Assembly: GCF_002086695.1 (NCBI RefSeq)
Contig: NZ_MVIH01000001.1
Coordinates: 248,001-312,000, forward strand
Source: Mycolicibacterium rhodesiae
GTDB taxonomy: Bacteria > Actinomycetota > Actinomycetes > Mycobacteriales > Mycobacteriaceae
Reading direction: 5' to 3'
DNA: 64,000 nucleotides
A program made the position numbers and the translations under genes. Below are positions 38,326 to 47,286 of the stretch, in pieces. Below the pieces are notes generated by a model. That model saw only the letters and a list, made by a program, of their open reading frames with translations, searched no databases and had not been told where the DNA came from. Positions within the stretch are counted from its first letter, which is position 1; the number at the start of each line of letters is the position of its first letter.

Positions 38326-41300
38326 GTGATTTCCAAAGTCCTCGTGGCCAACCGCGGTGAGATTGCGATCCGAGCTTTCCGCGCCGCCTACGAAATGGGC
38401 ATCGGCACGGTCGCCATTTTCCCGTACGAGGACCGCAATTCGTTGCACCGCCTCAAGGCCGACGAGGCGTATCAGATCGGTGACATCGGCCATCCGGTGC
38501 GGGCGTATCTGTCGGTCGACGAGATCGTCGCCACCGCGCGGGCCGCCGGCGCGGACGCGATCTACCCCGGTTATGGCTTCCTGTCGGAGAATCCGGAATT
38601 GGCGGCCGCCTGCGCGGCGTCGAATATCACCTTCGTCGGCCCCGACTCCTCGATCCTGGAACTCACCGGCAACAAGGCACGGGCGATCGCCGCCGCCCGC
38701 GAGGCGGGCCTGCCGGTGCTCATGTCGTCGGCGCCGTCGGCGTCGGTGGAGGAACTGGTCGCCGCGGCGCAGGAGATGGAATTCCCGCTGTTCGTCAAGG
38801 CCGTCGCCGGCGGCGGGGGACGCGGGATGCGTCGGGTGACCGAGCCGTCGGCATTACCGGAGTCCATCGAGGCCGCCAGTCGCGAGGCCGAGTCGGCGTT
38901 CGGTGATCCCACGGTGTTCCTCGAACAGGCCGTGGTGAATCCACGTCACATCGAGGTGCAGATCCTCGCCGACACCTACGGCAACGTCATCCACCTCTAC
39001 GAGCGCGACTGCAGTGTGCAGCGTCGTCATCAGAAGGTCATCGAACTGGCCCCGGCGCCCAACCTGGATCCCGCTTTGCGCGACCAGATCTGCGCTGACG
39101 CCGTCGCCTTCGCCCGCCACATCGGTTACACCTGCGCAGGCACCGTCGAGTTCCTGCTCGACGAGCGCGGCCGGCACGTGTTCATCGAGATGAATCCGCG
39201 GATCCAGGTGGAGCACACCGTGACCGAGGAGATCACCGACGTCGACCTGGTGTCGGCGCAGCTGAGGATCGCCTCCGGGGAGACGCTGGCCGATCTGGGT
39301 CTGAGCCAGGACGCGATCGCGCCGCACGGCGCGGCACTGCAATGCCGCATCACCACCGAGGACCCGGCCAACGGATTCCGCCCCGACACCGGGCGGATCA
39401 CCACCTACCGGTCGCCGGGTGGCGCGGGGATCCGGCTCGACGGCGGGACCCATCTGGGCGCTGAGGTCGCCGCGCATTTCGATTCGATGCTGGTCAAGCT
39501 CACCTGTCGGGGCCGCGATTTCCCCACCGCGGTGGCCCGGGCCAAGCGGGCGGTGGCCGAATTCCGGATCCGCGGTGTGTCGACGAATATTCCGTTCCTG
39601 CAAGCGGTTCTGGACGATCCGGATTTCCAGGCCGGGCGGATCACCACGTCGTTCATCGACGAGCGTCCCGAACTGTTGACCTCGCGGACCTCCGCGGACC
39701 GCGGAACCAAGATGCTGAAGTTCCTGGCCGAGGTGACCGTCAACTCGCCGTACCGCGACCGGCCCCGGTACTACCCACAGGACAAGCTGCCCGACATCGA
39801 TATCGCGGCGAGCGCCCCACCGCCCGGCAGCAAGCAGCGCCTCGACGAACTGGGTCCCGAGGGATTTGCCAAGTGGCTCAAGGAAAGTCCCGCGATCGGC
39901 GTGACCGATACGACGTTCCGCGACGCCCACCAGTCACTGCTGGCGACCCGCGTGCGGTCCTCGGGACTGCTCAAAGTCGCCCCGTACATCGCCCGGATGA
40001 CGCCGGAGCTGTTGTCCATCGAATGCTGGGGTGGAGCGACTTATGATGTCGCGCTTCGGTTTCTGAAGGAAGACCCGTGGGAGCGATTGGCCTCGCTGCG
40101 TGAAGCGATCCCCAACATCTGTCTGCAGATGCTGCTGCGCGGCCGCAACACCGTCGGCTACACGCCCTACCCGGAGACGGTGACGCACGCGTTCGTCGAC
40201 GAGGCGGCTCGCACCGGTGTCGACATCTTCCGAATCTTCGACGCGCTCAACAACGTCGAATCGATGCGCCCCGCCATCGATGCGGTGCGCGCGACCGGCT
40301 CGGCGGTCGCCGAAGTCGCGATGTCCTACACCGGCGACCTGTCCAACCCGGCCGAGACGCTGTACACGCTGGACTACTGGCTGCGGCTGGCCGAGCAGAT
40401 CGTCGACGCCGGCGCCCACGTGCTGGCGATCAAAGACATGGCCGGGCTGCTGCGCCCGCCGGCGGCGCACACGCTGGTCTCCGCGCTGCGCAGCCGCTTC
40501 GACCTGCCGGTGCACGTGCACACCCATGACACCCCGGGCGGTCAGCTCGCCACCTACACCGCGGCCTGGCACGCCGGCGCCAGCGCGGTGGACGGAGCGG
40601 CTGCTCCGCTGTCGGGCACCACCAGCCAGCCTCCGCTGTCGGCGATCGTCGCCGCCGCAGCGCACACGCCGTACGACACCGGCATCAACCTCGACGCGGT
40701 GTGCGACCTGGAGCCGTACTGGGAGTTGCTGCGCCGGGTGTACGCCCCGTTCGAGGCCGGCCTGCCTGCACCGACCGGCCGGGTGTACCACCATGAGATC
40801 CCCGGCGGCCAGCTGTCCAACCTGCGCACCCAAGCCATCGCGCTGGGGCTCGGCGAACGGTTCGAGGACGTCGAGAACGCCTACGCGGGAGCCGACCGGA
40901 TCCTGGGCCGGCTGGTGAAGGTCACACCGTCGAGCAAGGTGGTCGGCGATCTGGCGCTGGCGTTGGTCGGTGCGGGGATCACCGCCGAGGAGTTCGCCGA
41001 AGATCCGGCGCGCCACGACATCCCGGACTCGGTCATCGGGTTCCTGCGCGGCGAGCTGGGTGACCCGCCCGGCGGCTGGCCGGAACCGTTGCGCACCAAG
41101 GCATTGGAAGGACGCGGGGCGGCCAAGCCCGAGAAGTCGCTGTCGGTCGAGGACGAGAAGGTGCTGGGCGAACCGGGCCCGGCGCGTCAGGCCGCGCTGA
41201 ACCGGCTGCTGTTCCCCGGCCCCACCAAGGAATTCGAGGCGCACCGCGAGGAATACGGCGACACCTCGGGGTTGTCGGCCAACCAGTTCTGGTCCGGCCT

Positions 41301-41736
41301 GCGGCACGGTGACGAACATCGCATCGAGCTCGAGCGCGGCGTCGAGCTGATCGTCGGGCTGGAGGCCATCTCTGAACCCGACGAACGCGGCATGCGCACC
41401 GTCATGTGCATCATCAACGGTCAGCTGCGCCCGGTGTCGGTGCGCGACAACAACATCGCCGAAACCGTGCCGGCCGCGGAGAAGGCCGACCGTAACAATC
41501 CCGATCACGTCGCCGCTCCGTTCGCCGGGGTGGTCACCGTGGGGGTCGCGGTCGACGAAAAGGTCAAAGCGGGCCAGACCATCGCCACCATCGAGGCGAT
41601 GAAGATGGAGGCCGCCATCACCGCGCCCAAGAGTGGCACCGTCACCCGCGTCGCCGTCAGTAGCACCGCGCAGGTCGAAGGCGGTGACCTGCTGGTGGTG
41701 ATCGGTTCGGAGGGATTGACCGGAGGATCGGCCTGA
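38326..41736 (+). CDS. pyc: Pyruvate carboxylase
   Basis: Pyc carboxylates pyruvate to oxaloacetate, the main anaplerotic step. The 1136-residue single-chain enzyme carries, in order, the biotin carboxylase domain (1-450; ATP-grasp with [14 protein letters not shown] and [14 protein letters not shown]), the carboxyltransferase domain (about 530-810; [20 protein letters not shown] and the metal-binding [10 protein letters not shown]), the allosteric/tetramerisation region, and the biotinyl domain with the biotinylated Lys in [11 protein letters not shown]. It starts at GTG 38326. The rsmD gene overlaps its stop codon. Confidence 0.97.
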   Translation: MISKVLVANRGEIAIRAFRAAYEMGIGTVAIFPYEDRNSLHRLKADEAYQIGDIGHPVRAYLSVDEIVATARAAGADAIYPGYGFLSENPELAAACAASNITFVGPDSSILELTGNKARAIAAAREAGLPVLMSSAPSASVEELVAAAQEMEFPLFVKAVAGGGGRGMRRVTEPSALPESIEAASREAESAFGDPTVFLEQAVVNPRHIEVQILADTYGNVIHLYERDCSVQRRHQKVIELAPAPNLDPALRDQICADAVAFARHIGYTCAGTVEFLLDERGRHVFIEMNPRIQVEHTVTEEITDVDLVSAQLRIASGETLADLGLSQDAIAPHGAALQCRITTEDPANGFRPDTGRITTYRSPGGAGIRLDGGTHLGAEVAAHFDSMLVKLTCRGRDFPTAVARAKRAVAEFRIRGVSTNIPFLQAVLDDPDFQAGRITTSFIDERPELLTSRTSADRGTKMLKFLAEVTVNSPYRDRPRYYPQDKLPDIDIAASAPPPGSKQRLDELGPEGFAKWLKESPAIGVTDTTFRDAHQSLLATRVRSSGLLKVAPYIARMTPELLSIECWGGATYDVALRFLKEDPWERLASLREAIPNICLQMLLRGRNTVGYTPYPETVTHAFVDEAARTGVDIFRIFDALNNVESMRPAIDAVRATGSAVAEVAMSYTGDLSNPAETLYTLDYWLRLAEQIVDAGAHVLAIKDMAGLLRPPAAHTLVSALRSRFDLPVHVHTHDTPGGQLATYTAAWHAGASAVDGAAAPLSGTTSQPPLSAIVAAAAHTPYDTGINLDAVCDLEPYWELLRRVYAPFEAGLPAPTGRVYHHEIPGGQLSNLRTQAIALGLGERFEDVENAYAGADRILGRLVKVTPSSKVVGDLALALVGAGITAEEFAEDPARHDIPDSVIGFLRGELGDPPGGWPEPLRTKALEGRGAAKPEKSLSVEDEKVLGEPGPARQAALNRLLFPGPTKEFEAHREEYGDTSGLSANQFWSGLRHGDEHRIELERGVELIVGLEAISEPDERGMRTVMCIINGQLRPVSVRDNNIAETVPAAEKADRNNPDHVAAPFAGVVTVGVAVDEKVKAGQTIATIEAMKMEAAITAPKSGTVTRVAVSSTAQVEGGDLLVVIGSEGLTGGSA

Positions 41737-42284
41737 CTCGCATCGTCGGGGGCAGTGCCGGTGGCCGCCGCCTCGATGTGCCGCCCCGTGGGACCCGGCC
41801 GACCACGGACCGGGTCCGTGAGGCACTGTTCAATGTCCTTGCCGCGCGGCGGGATTTCGACGGTCTACGCGTTCTGGACCTCTATGCCGGTTCGGGTGCG
41901 CTCGGGCTGGAAGCGTTGTCGCGCGGCGCGGCCTCGGCGCTGTTCGTCGAAAGTGATTCGCGCGCAGCCGCTGTCATCAAACGAAACGTCGCGGCGCTGG
42001 GGCTGCCGGGGGCGACGGTACGCCGCGGCGCGGTCGCCGCGGTGCTCGCCGCAGGCACCGACGTACCGGTGGACCTGGTCCTGGCCGATCCGCCGTATGA
42101 GGTGTCCAGCGCCGACATCGAGGCCGTGCTGACAAGTTTGGGCCGACATGGCTGGGTCGCACCAGGCACCGTCGTGGTGGTCGAGCGCGCCACTTCGTCG
42201 GCGGAACTGTCCTGGCCGACAGGCTGGACGGCCTGGGACAACCGGCGGTATGGAGATACCCGGATCGAGATCGCGGCCTGCTAG
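41733..42284 (+). CDS. rsmD: 16S rRNA (guanine-966-N2)-methyltransferase, CTG start
   Basis: RsmD methylates G966 of 16S rRNA during 30S assembly. The 183-residue SAM-dependent enzyme has [20 protein letters not shown] (motif I) and the catalytic [10 protein letters not shown] (motif IV). The conserved N-terminus [26 protein letters not shown] sequence lies upstream of the first ATG/GTG (GTG 41778). The only start that keeps it is CTG at 41733, with GGAGG six bases upstream and overlapping the pyc stop. I therefore propose a CTG start. A GTG start at 41778 would lose 15 conserved residues. It lies 11 bases upstream of coaD. Confidence 0.88.
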   Translation: MTRIVGGSAGGRRLDVPPRGTRPTTDRVREALFNVLAARRDFDGLRVLDLYAGSGALGLEALSRGAASALFVESDSRAAAVIKRNVAALGLPGATVRRGAVAAVLAAGTDVPVDLVLADPPYEVSSADIEAVLTSLGRHGWVAPGTVVVVERATSSAELSWPTGWTAWDNRRYGDTRIEIAAC

Positions 42285-42295
42285 CGTCACTGCCC

Positions 42296-42781
42296 ATGAG
42301 TGGCGCGGTATGCCCGGGGTCGTTCGATCCGGTGACGCTGGGTCATGTCGACATCTTCGAGCGGGCCGCAGCGCAATTCGACGAGGTGATCGTCGCCGTG
42401 CTGATCAACCCCAACAAGTCCGGGATGTTCGACATCGACGAGCGGATCGCGATGATCTCCGAAGCGTGCGCCCATCTGCCGAACCTGCGTGCCGAGTCCG
42501 GGCAGGGGCTGGTCGTCGACTTCGTCAAACAGCGCGGTATGACCGCGATCGTCAAGGGTCTGCGCACCGGAACAGATTTCGAATACGAGCTGCAGATGGC
42601 CCAGATGAACAAGCACATCGCGGGAGTGGACACCTTCTTCGTGGCCACCACACCGCAGTATTCGTTCGTCTCCTCGTCGCTGGCCAAAGAGGTGGCGGCA
42701 TTCGGCGGTGACGTCTCGGCGCTGCTGCCGGAGTCGGTGAACCGCAGGCTGCAGGCCAAATTGGCCCAGCGCGCGCGCTGA
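42296..42781 (+). CDS. coaD: Phosphopantetheine adenylyltransferase
   Basis: CoaD catalyses the penultimate step of coenzyme A synthesis, joining ATP to 4'-phosphopantetheine. The 161-residue nucleotidyltransferase has the T/HxGH-type motif [18 protein letters not shown] at the N-terminus, [19 protein letters not shown] in the substrate site, and [16 protein letters not shown] replacing the ISSTxxR loop. Length and motifs are normal for mycobacteria. It follows rsmD closely. Confidence 0.97.
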   Translation: MSGAVCPGSFDPVTLGHVDIFERAAAQFDEVIVAVLINPNKSGMFDIDERIAMISEACAHLPNLRAESGQGLVVDFVKQRGMTAIVKGLRTGTDFEYELQMAQMNKHIAGVDTFFVATTPQYSFVSSSLAKEVAAFGGDVSALLPESVNRRLQAKLAQRAR

Positions 42782-42782
42782 C

Positions 42783-42807
42783 GTTTGGGCTCCGCTGGCC
42801 CGGGTAT
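42783..42807 (+). promoter_or_regulatory. SigF-type promoter upstream of the hemerythrin gene
   Basis: GTTT (42783-42786) and GGGTAT (42802-42807) are separated by 15 bases, matching the mycobacterial SigF consensus GTTT-N15-17-GGGTAT. It begins two bases after the coaD stop and about 60 bases before the hemerythrin start. The neighbouring M. smegmatis hemerythrin-like gene is, to my recollection, also reported as SigF-dependent. Confidence 0.65.
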
Positions 42808-42865
42808 CGCCTCGATGGCGCACAGCCCCGCGCCGACAAGCCCACCAAGCAGCGGAGGTAATGCT

Positions 42866-43432
42866 GTGGTCGAAACATTCGTGCAGTCCACGACCGACGT
42901 CGTCGACTTCCTCAAGGATCAGCACAACCTGATCAAGGACATGTTCGAGGACGTCTTGCACGCGTCGGATCCGCAGGCCAGGGAAAAGGCCTTCGTCGAA
43001 CTGCGGCAGCTCCTGGCCGTCCACGAAACCGCCGAAGAGATGGTCGTCCATCCGCGCGCGCGGATGGAGGTGGCCGACGGCGACAGCATCGTCGACGCCC
43101 GGCTGGCCGAGGAGCACGAGGCCAAGGAGCAGCTCTCCGCTCTGGAGAAGATGGACATCGATTCCCAGGAGTTCCTCGACGAGCTCACCAGGTTCCGCGA
43201 CGCCGTGGTCGAACACGCCGAGCGGGAGGAGAACGAGGAGTTCAACCAGCTGCAGGCCGAGCTGGATGCGCCGGACCTGGAGCGGATGGTCGGCGCGGTG
43301 CGCGCAGCCCAGGCGATCGCGCCGACCCGGCCGCACCCCGGCGTCGAATCGGCCAAGCTGAATTTCGCCGTCGGTCCGTTCGCCTCGATGCTCGACCGCG
43401 CTCGCGACGTGATCTCGGCGGCGCTCAAGTAG
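42866..43432 (+). CDS. Hemerythrin HHE-domain protein
   Basis: A 188-residue four-helix-bundle protein that should bind a di-iron or similar metal centre. The ligand residues are spread over four helices: HNLIKDMFED, AVHETAEEMVVHPRAR, EEHEAKEQLSALE and VVEHAEREENEEF. The GTG at 42866 is chosen because GGAGG lies about eight bases upstream and it directly precedes the conserved ETFVQSTTDVVDFLKDQHN; the frame is open to 42785 but that part includes the promoter. Mycobacterial relatives affect hydrogen peroxide sensitivity. The SigF-type promoter places it in the general stress response. Confidence 0.88.
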   Translation: MVETFVQSTTDVVDFLKDQHNLIKDMFEDVLHASDPQAREKAFVELRQLLAVHETAEEMVVHPRARMEVADGDSIVDARLAEEHEAKEQLSALEKMDIDSQEFLDELTRFRDAVVEHAEREENEEFNQLQAELDAPDLERMVGAVRAAQAIAPTRPHPGVESAKLNFAVGPFASMLDRARDVISAALK

Positions 43433-43602
43433 CGACCGAACCGCCTCGGCGGGGGCGCCGGACCGACATAATCGTCGGCGAGACGCCCCTGACCGGTGCG
43501 GTTGCCAGAAATGTCTGCCCGACACACCGGGCCGCCACCACAGTCACAGGCGTAACACCAGGCACACTGGTCACTACCAACTACGCCCAGGAGGGTGGCG
43601 CC

Positions 43603-44340
43603 GTGTACCGAGTTTTTGAAGCGCTCGACGAGTTGAGCGCGATTGTCGAAGAGGCCCGCGGCGTTCCGATGACGGCTGGTTGCGTGGTGCCGCGCGGTGA
43701 CGTGCTGGAGCTCCTCGACGACATCAAGGACGCCATCCCCGGTGAACTCGACGACGCCCAGGATGTGCTGGACGCCCGCGATTCACTATTGCGCGAGGCC
43801 AAAGAGCACTCCGACTCGATGGTGTCGAACTCGACCGCCGAGGCCGACTCCCTGCTGAGCCATGCCCGCGCCGAGGCCGACCGCCTGCTGGCCGACGCCA
43901 AGTCGCAGGCCGACCGAATGGTCGCCGAGGCGCGTCAGCACAGCGAACGCATGGTCGCCGAGGCCCGCGACGAGGCCGGCCGCCTGGCCGCGACCGCCAA
44001 GCGCGAGTACGAAGCGGCCACCAGCAGGGCCAAGGCCGAGGCCGACCGGCTCGTGGAAAGCGGCAACATCTCCTACGAGAAAGCCGTGCAGGAAGGCATC
44101 AAGGAGCAGCAGCGGCTGGTCTCGCAAACCGAGGTCGTCCAGGCGGCCAACGCCGAGTCGACCCGGCTGATCGACACCGCCCACGCCGAAGCCGACCGGC
44201 TGCGCGGCGAGTGCGACATCTACGTCGACAACAAGCTCGCCCAGTTCGAGGACTACCTCAACGGCACGTTGCGCTCGGTGAGCCGCGGTCGTCATCAACT
44301 GCGCACCGCCGCAGGCACCCACGACTACGCGCAGCGCTGA
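43603..44340 (+). CDS. sepIVA: DivIVA-like septum protein SepIVA (Rv2927c-like)
   Basis: A 245-residue protein, essential for division and polar membrane organisation in mycobacteria. The N-terminus YRVFEALDELSAIVEEARGVP carries the DivIVA-like start, and residues about 50-225 form a long coiled coil of repeating EADRL/EAR units (for example HARAEADRLLADAKSQADRM). It starts at GTG 43603, preceded by AGGAGGG. It is presumably monocistronic, with a 170-bp upstream region in which no gene is visible. Confidence 0.92.
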   Translation: MYRVFEALDELSAIVEEARGVPMTAGCVVPRGDVLELLDDIKDAIPGELDDAQDVLDARDSLLREAKEHSDSMVSNSTAEADSLLSHARAEADRLLADAKSQADRMVAEARQHSERMVAEARDEAGRLAATAKREYEAATSRAKAEADRLVESGNISYEKAVQEGIKEQQRLVSQTEVVQAANAESTRLIDTAHAEADRLRGECDIYVDNKLAQFEDYLNGTLRSVSRGRHQLRTAAGTHDYAQR

Positions 44341-44395
44341 GCCTCCCGGCCCGCGCCTACTGGCGCAAACGCGCGGCGCCGGGTTTTAAGATCGG

Positions 44396-44998
44396 ATGAT
44401 GGCGACCTCACACAGTGCTCAAACGAAGCGCAAACCCCGGTCGCCGCTCGTCCTCGACATCTCCCGCTTGGGGCGCCGCCCCGGCTCGATGCTCGAGTTG
44501 CACGAAACCGTGCCCAGCCCATCGCGAATCGGGTTGGACCTGGTAGCGATCGAAGCCGGCGCGGACCTGACTCTGGATCTGCGACTGGAGTCGGTGTCCG
44601 AGGGGGTCCTGGTCACGGGCACGGTGTACGCGCCGACCCGTGGCGAGTGCTCCCGCTGCCTGACCGAGGTCACCGGTGACGTCGAGATCTCGCTCACCGA
44701 ACTGTTCGCCTACCCCGACAGCGCGACGGAATCCACCACCGAGGCAGACGAGGTCGGCCACGTCGTCGACCAGACCATCGACCTGGAACAGCCGATCGTC
44801 GACGCCGTCGGTCTGGCGCTGCCGTTCGCCCCGCTGTGCACCGACGACTGTGCCGGGCTGTGCCCGCAGTGTGGTGTCGCGCTGGCCAGCGAACCCGGCC
44901 ACCAGCACGACGTGATCGATCCGCGGTTCGCGAAGCTGGCGGACATGTTCCCCGCAGCGGATGCCGACACCCCCGAACCGGGGGCCGGCGCGTCGTGA
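44396..44998 (+). CDS. DUF177/YceD family protein (Rv2926c-like)
   Basis: A 200-residue protein of the YceD/DUF177 family, which in other organisms is linked to ribosomal RNA and L32 metabolism. Conserved Cys are in [12 protein letters not shown] and in [20 protein letters not shown], a probable zinc site. It opens with an [20 protein letters not shown] segment. Two adjacent ATGs (44396, 44399) are both possible. Its stop overlaps the rnc start; close coupling to RNase III supports a role in rRNA processing. Confidence 0.87.
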   Translation: MMATSHSAQTKRKPRSPLVLDISRLGRRPGSMLELHETVPSPSRIGLDLVAIEAGADLTLDLRLESVSEGVLVTGTVYAPTRGECSRCLTEVTGDVEISLTELFAYPDSATESTTEADEVGHVVDQTIDLEQPIVDAVGLALPFAPLCTDDCAGLCPQCGVALASEPGHQHDVIDPRFAKLADMFPAADADTPEPGAGAS

Positions 44999-45687
44999 GC
45001 CCGCCACGCGAAAATCTGCTTGCCGCTCTCGGCGTCGACATGCCGGAAGACCTGCTGACGCTGGCGCTGACTCACCGCAGCTATGCCTACGAGCATGGCG
45101 GCCTGCCCACCAATGAACGCCTGGAGTTCCTCGGCGACGCGGTGCTCGGCTTGACGATCACCGACGAGCTGTTCCATCGCCACCCGGAACGCACCGAAGG
45201 TGACCTGGCCAAACTGCGCGCGAGCATCGTCAACACCCAGGCCCTGGCCGACGTGGGACGGGGCCTGACCGACGAGGGCCTCGGCGCGCACCTGCTGCTG
45301 GGCCGCGGCGAGGTCAACACCGGCGGAGCCGACAAGTCCAGCATCCTGGCCGACGGTATGGAATCACTGCTGGGCGCGGTGTATCTGCAGCACGGTATCG
45401 ACGTTGCCCGCGACGTGATCCTGCGGCTGTTCGGCAATCTGCTGGACACGGCGCCGACGCTGGGTGCAGGCCTGGACTGGAAGACCAGCCTGCAGGAGCT
45501 CACCGCGTCGCGCAGTCTGGGACCGCCGTCCTATGTCGTGACCTCCACCGGGCCCGACCACGACAAGGAGTTCACCGCCGTCGTCCTGGTGATGGACACC
45601 GAGTACGGCAACGGCGTCGGACGGTCGAAGAAGGAAGCCGAACAGAAGGCCGCCGCCGCTGCCTGGAACGCGCTGGACAACGCTTGA
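44995..45687 (+). CDS. rnc: Ribonuclease III
   Basis: RNase III cleaves double-stranded RNA, including the rRNA precursor. The 230-residue protein has the catalytic signature [21 protein letters not shown] (about 37-57), a second acidic patch at [14 protein letters not shown], and a C-terminal dsRNA-binding domain ending [19 protein letters not shown]. The GTG at 44995 overlaps the DUF177 stop (GTGA) and gives the family N-terminal length. The longer frame upstream to 44836 is inside the DUF177 gene. Confidence 0.96.
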   Translation: MSPPRENLLAALGVDMPEDLLTLALTHRSYAYEHGGLPTNERLEFLGDAVLGLTITDELFHRHPERTEGDLAKLRASIVNTQALADVGRGLTDEGLGAHLLLGRGEVNTGGADKSSILADGMESLLGAVYLQHGIDVARDVILRLFGNLLDTAPTLGAGLDWKTSLQELTASRSLGPPSYVVTSTGPDHDKEFTAVVLVMDTEYGNGVGRSKKEAEQKAAAAAWNALDNA

Positions 45688-45708
45688 GCCACAGACTTTT
45701 TCGTCTCG

Positions 45709-46557
45709 ATGCCTGAGCTGCCTGAGGTCGAGGTGGTGCGGCGCGGCCTGGAGGCCCACGTCGCAGGCCGGTCGATCTCCGCGGTTCGGGTGCACCATCC
45801 GCGGGCTGTGCGCCGCCACGTTGCCGGTGCGGCCGATCTGGCCGCCCGGCTGCTCGACGCGCACATCACGGGGACCGACCGGCGTGGAAAGTACCTGTGG
45901 CTCACCCTGAATGACGAAACCGCACTGGTGGTGCACCTGGGGATGAGCGGCCAGATGTTGCTGGGCCCGGTACCCAACACCAACCATCTGCGCATCGCGG
46001 CACTGCTCGACGACGGCACCGCACTGAGTTTCGTCGATCAGCGCACGTTCGGCGGGTGGCAACTGGCCGACCTGATCGACGTCGACGGCAGCCGGGTGCC
46101 CGAGCCGGTGGCGCACATCGCCCGCGATCCGCTGGATCCCCGGTTCGATCGCGAGGCCGTCGTTACGGTGTTGCGCCGCAAGCACTCCGAGATCAAACGG
46201 CAGCTGCTCGATCAGACCGTGGTGTCCGGCATCGGCAACATCTACGCCGACGAGTCGCTGTGGCGGGCCAAGATCAACGGCGCGCGGCTGGCCGAGAACC
46301 TGACGCGCCGCCAACTCGGGGAGCTGCTCGACGCGGCGGGAGAGGTGATGCGTGAAGCGCTCGGCCAGGGCGGCACCTCGTTCGATTCGCTCTATGTGAA
46401 CGTCAACGGGCAGTCCGGCTACTTCGACCGGTCGCTGAATGTCTACGGCCGCGAGGATCTGCCGTGCCCGCGCTGCGGTACCGCGATCCGCCGCGAGAAG
46501 TTCATGAACCGCTCGTCGTTCTACTGCCCGAAATGTCAGCCGCGGCCCAGGCGTTGA
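45709..46557 (+). CDS. mutM: Formamidopyrimidine-DNA glycosylase
   Basis: MutM (Fpg) removes 8-oxoguanine and formamidopyrimidines. The 282-residue protein begins [15 protein letters not shown], where the processed N-terminal Pro and Glu are catalytic. It has a central helix-two-turn-helix ([17 protein letters not shown]) and a C-terminal zinc finger [13 protein letters not shown]...CPKC. With mutT1 elsewhere in the window it belongs to the GO repair system. It lies 21 bases after rnc. Confidence 0.96.
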   Translation: MPELPEVEVVRRGLEAHVAGRSISAVRVHHPRAVRRHVAGAADLAARLLDAHITGTDRRGKYLWLTLNDETALVVHLGMSGQMLLGPVPNTNHLRIAALLDDGTALSFVDQRTFGGWQLADLIDVDGSRVPEPVAHIARDPLDPRFDREAVVTVLRRKHSEIKRQLLDQTVVSGIGNIYADESLWRAKINGARLAENLTRRQLGELLDAAGEVMREALGQGGTSFDSLYVNVNGQSGYFDRSLNVYGREDLPCPRCGTAIRREKFMNRSSFYCPKCQPRPRR

Positions 46558-46581
46558 TCCCGGTCGAGACCAAGGAGACAC

Positions 46582-46998
46582 ATGACTGACCTATGGGTGG
46601 AACGCACCGGCATCCGCCGCTACACCGGGCGCAGCAGCCGCGGCGCGGAGGTGCTGATCGGCTCGGAGACCGACGAGGGTGTCTTCACCCCCGGTGAGCT
46701 GCTCAAAATCGCGCTGGCCGGGTGCAGCGGCCTGAGCAGCGATCAGCCGTTGCGCCGCCGTCTCGGCGACGACTATCCGGCGACGATCCGGGTGTCCGGG
46801 CCTGCCGACCGGGAGCAGGAGCGCTACCCGCTGCTGGAGGAGAAGCTGGAGATCGACCTGTCCGGGCTGTCCCCGGAGGAGATCGACCGGCTGGTGGTGG
46901 TGGTCAACCGCGCGATCGACCAGGTCTGCACCGTGGGTCGGACCCTCAAATCCGGCACCGAGGTCCGATTCGGGGTGGATGACGTTGGCCGATCCTGA
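46582..46998 (+). CDS. OsmC-family protein (Rv2923c-like)
   Basis: A 138-residue OsmC/Ohr-fold protein. The peroxidatic-type Cys positions are visible as LAGCSGLSSDQPL (about residue 48) and IDQVCTVGRTL (about 113), although the first is not in the usual CxS context. Members detoxify organic or fatty-acid hydroperoxides; the substrate here is unknown. AAGGAG lies before the ATG. Its last 20 bases overlap the acyP start. Confidence 0.87.
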   Translation: MTDLWVERTGIRRYTGRSSRGAEVLIGSETDEGVFTPGELLKIALAGCSGLSSDQPLRRRLGDDYPATIRVSGPADREQERYPLLEEKLEIDLSGLSPEEIDRLVVVVNRAIDQVCTVGRTLKSGTEVRFGVDDVGRS

Positions 46999-47275
46999 CG
47001 CTTCTGATGTCCGCCTGACCGCCTGGGTGCACGGCCACGTGCAGGGCGTGGGTTTCCGCTGGTGGACCCGGTCTCGTGCGCTGGAGCTGGGTTTGACCGG
47101 GTACGCGTCCAATCAGGCCGATGGCCGGGTGCTGATCGTCGCACAGGGCCCGCGTGACGCGTGTGAACGGCTGTTACAGCTGCTCAATAGTGGGAAAACG
47201 GCGGGGCACGTCGACAAGGTTGTTGTCGATTGGTCACCGCGCGGCGAAGCCATCGCAGGCTTTAGCGAGCGGTAG
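46979..47275 (+). CDS. acyP: Acylphosphatase
   Basis: A 98-residue acylphosphatase that hydrolyses carboxyl-phosphate bonds. The catalytic Arg and Asn are in [15 protein letters not shown] and [12 protein letters not shown], the two family signatures. It overlaps the OsmC gene and ends 11 bases before smc, an order (acyP-smc) typical of mycobacteria. Confidence 0.93.
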   Translation: MTLADPDASDVRLTAWVHGHVQGVGFRWWTRSRALELGLTGYASNQADGRVLIVAQGPRDACERLLQLLNSGKTAGHVDKVVVDWSPRGEAIAGFSER

Positions 47276-47286
47276 TCTGGCACGCC

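Noticed and set aside
39934..41826. Long minus-strand open frame (630 codons) opposite pyc
   Set aside because: It is antisense to conserved pyc domains, has Arg/Gly/His-rich low-complexity sequence without recognisable domains, and results from high GC at third codon positions. The same holds for the long frames opposite leuB-MFS (3706-5649), ppk (14515-16293), the DhaL gene (23148-25010) and the PP2C gene (51878-53182).
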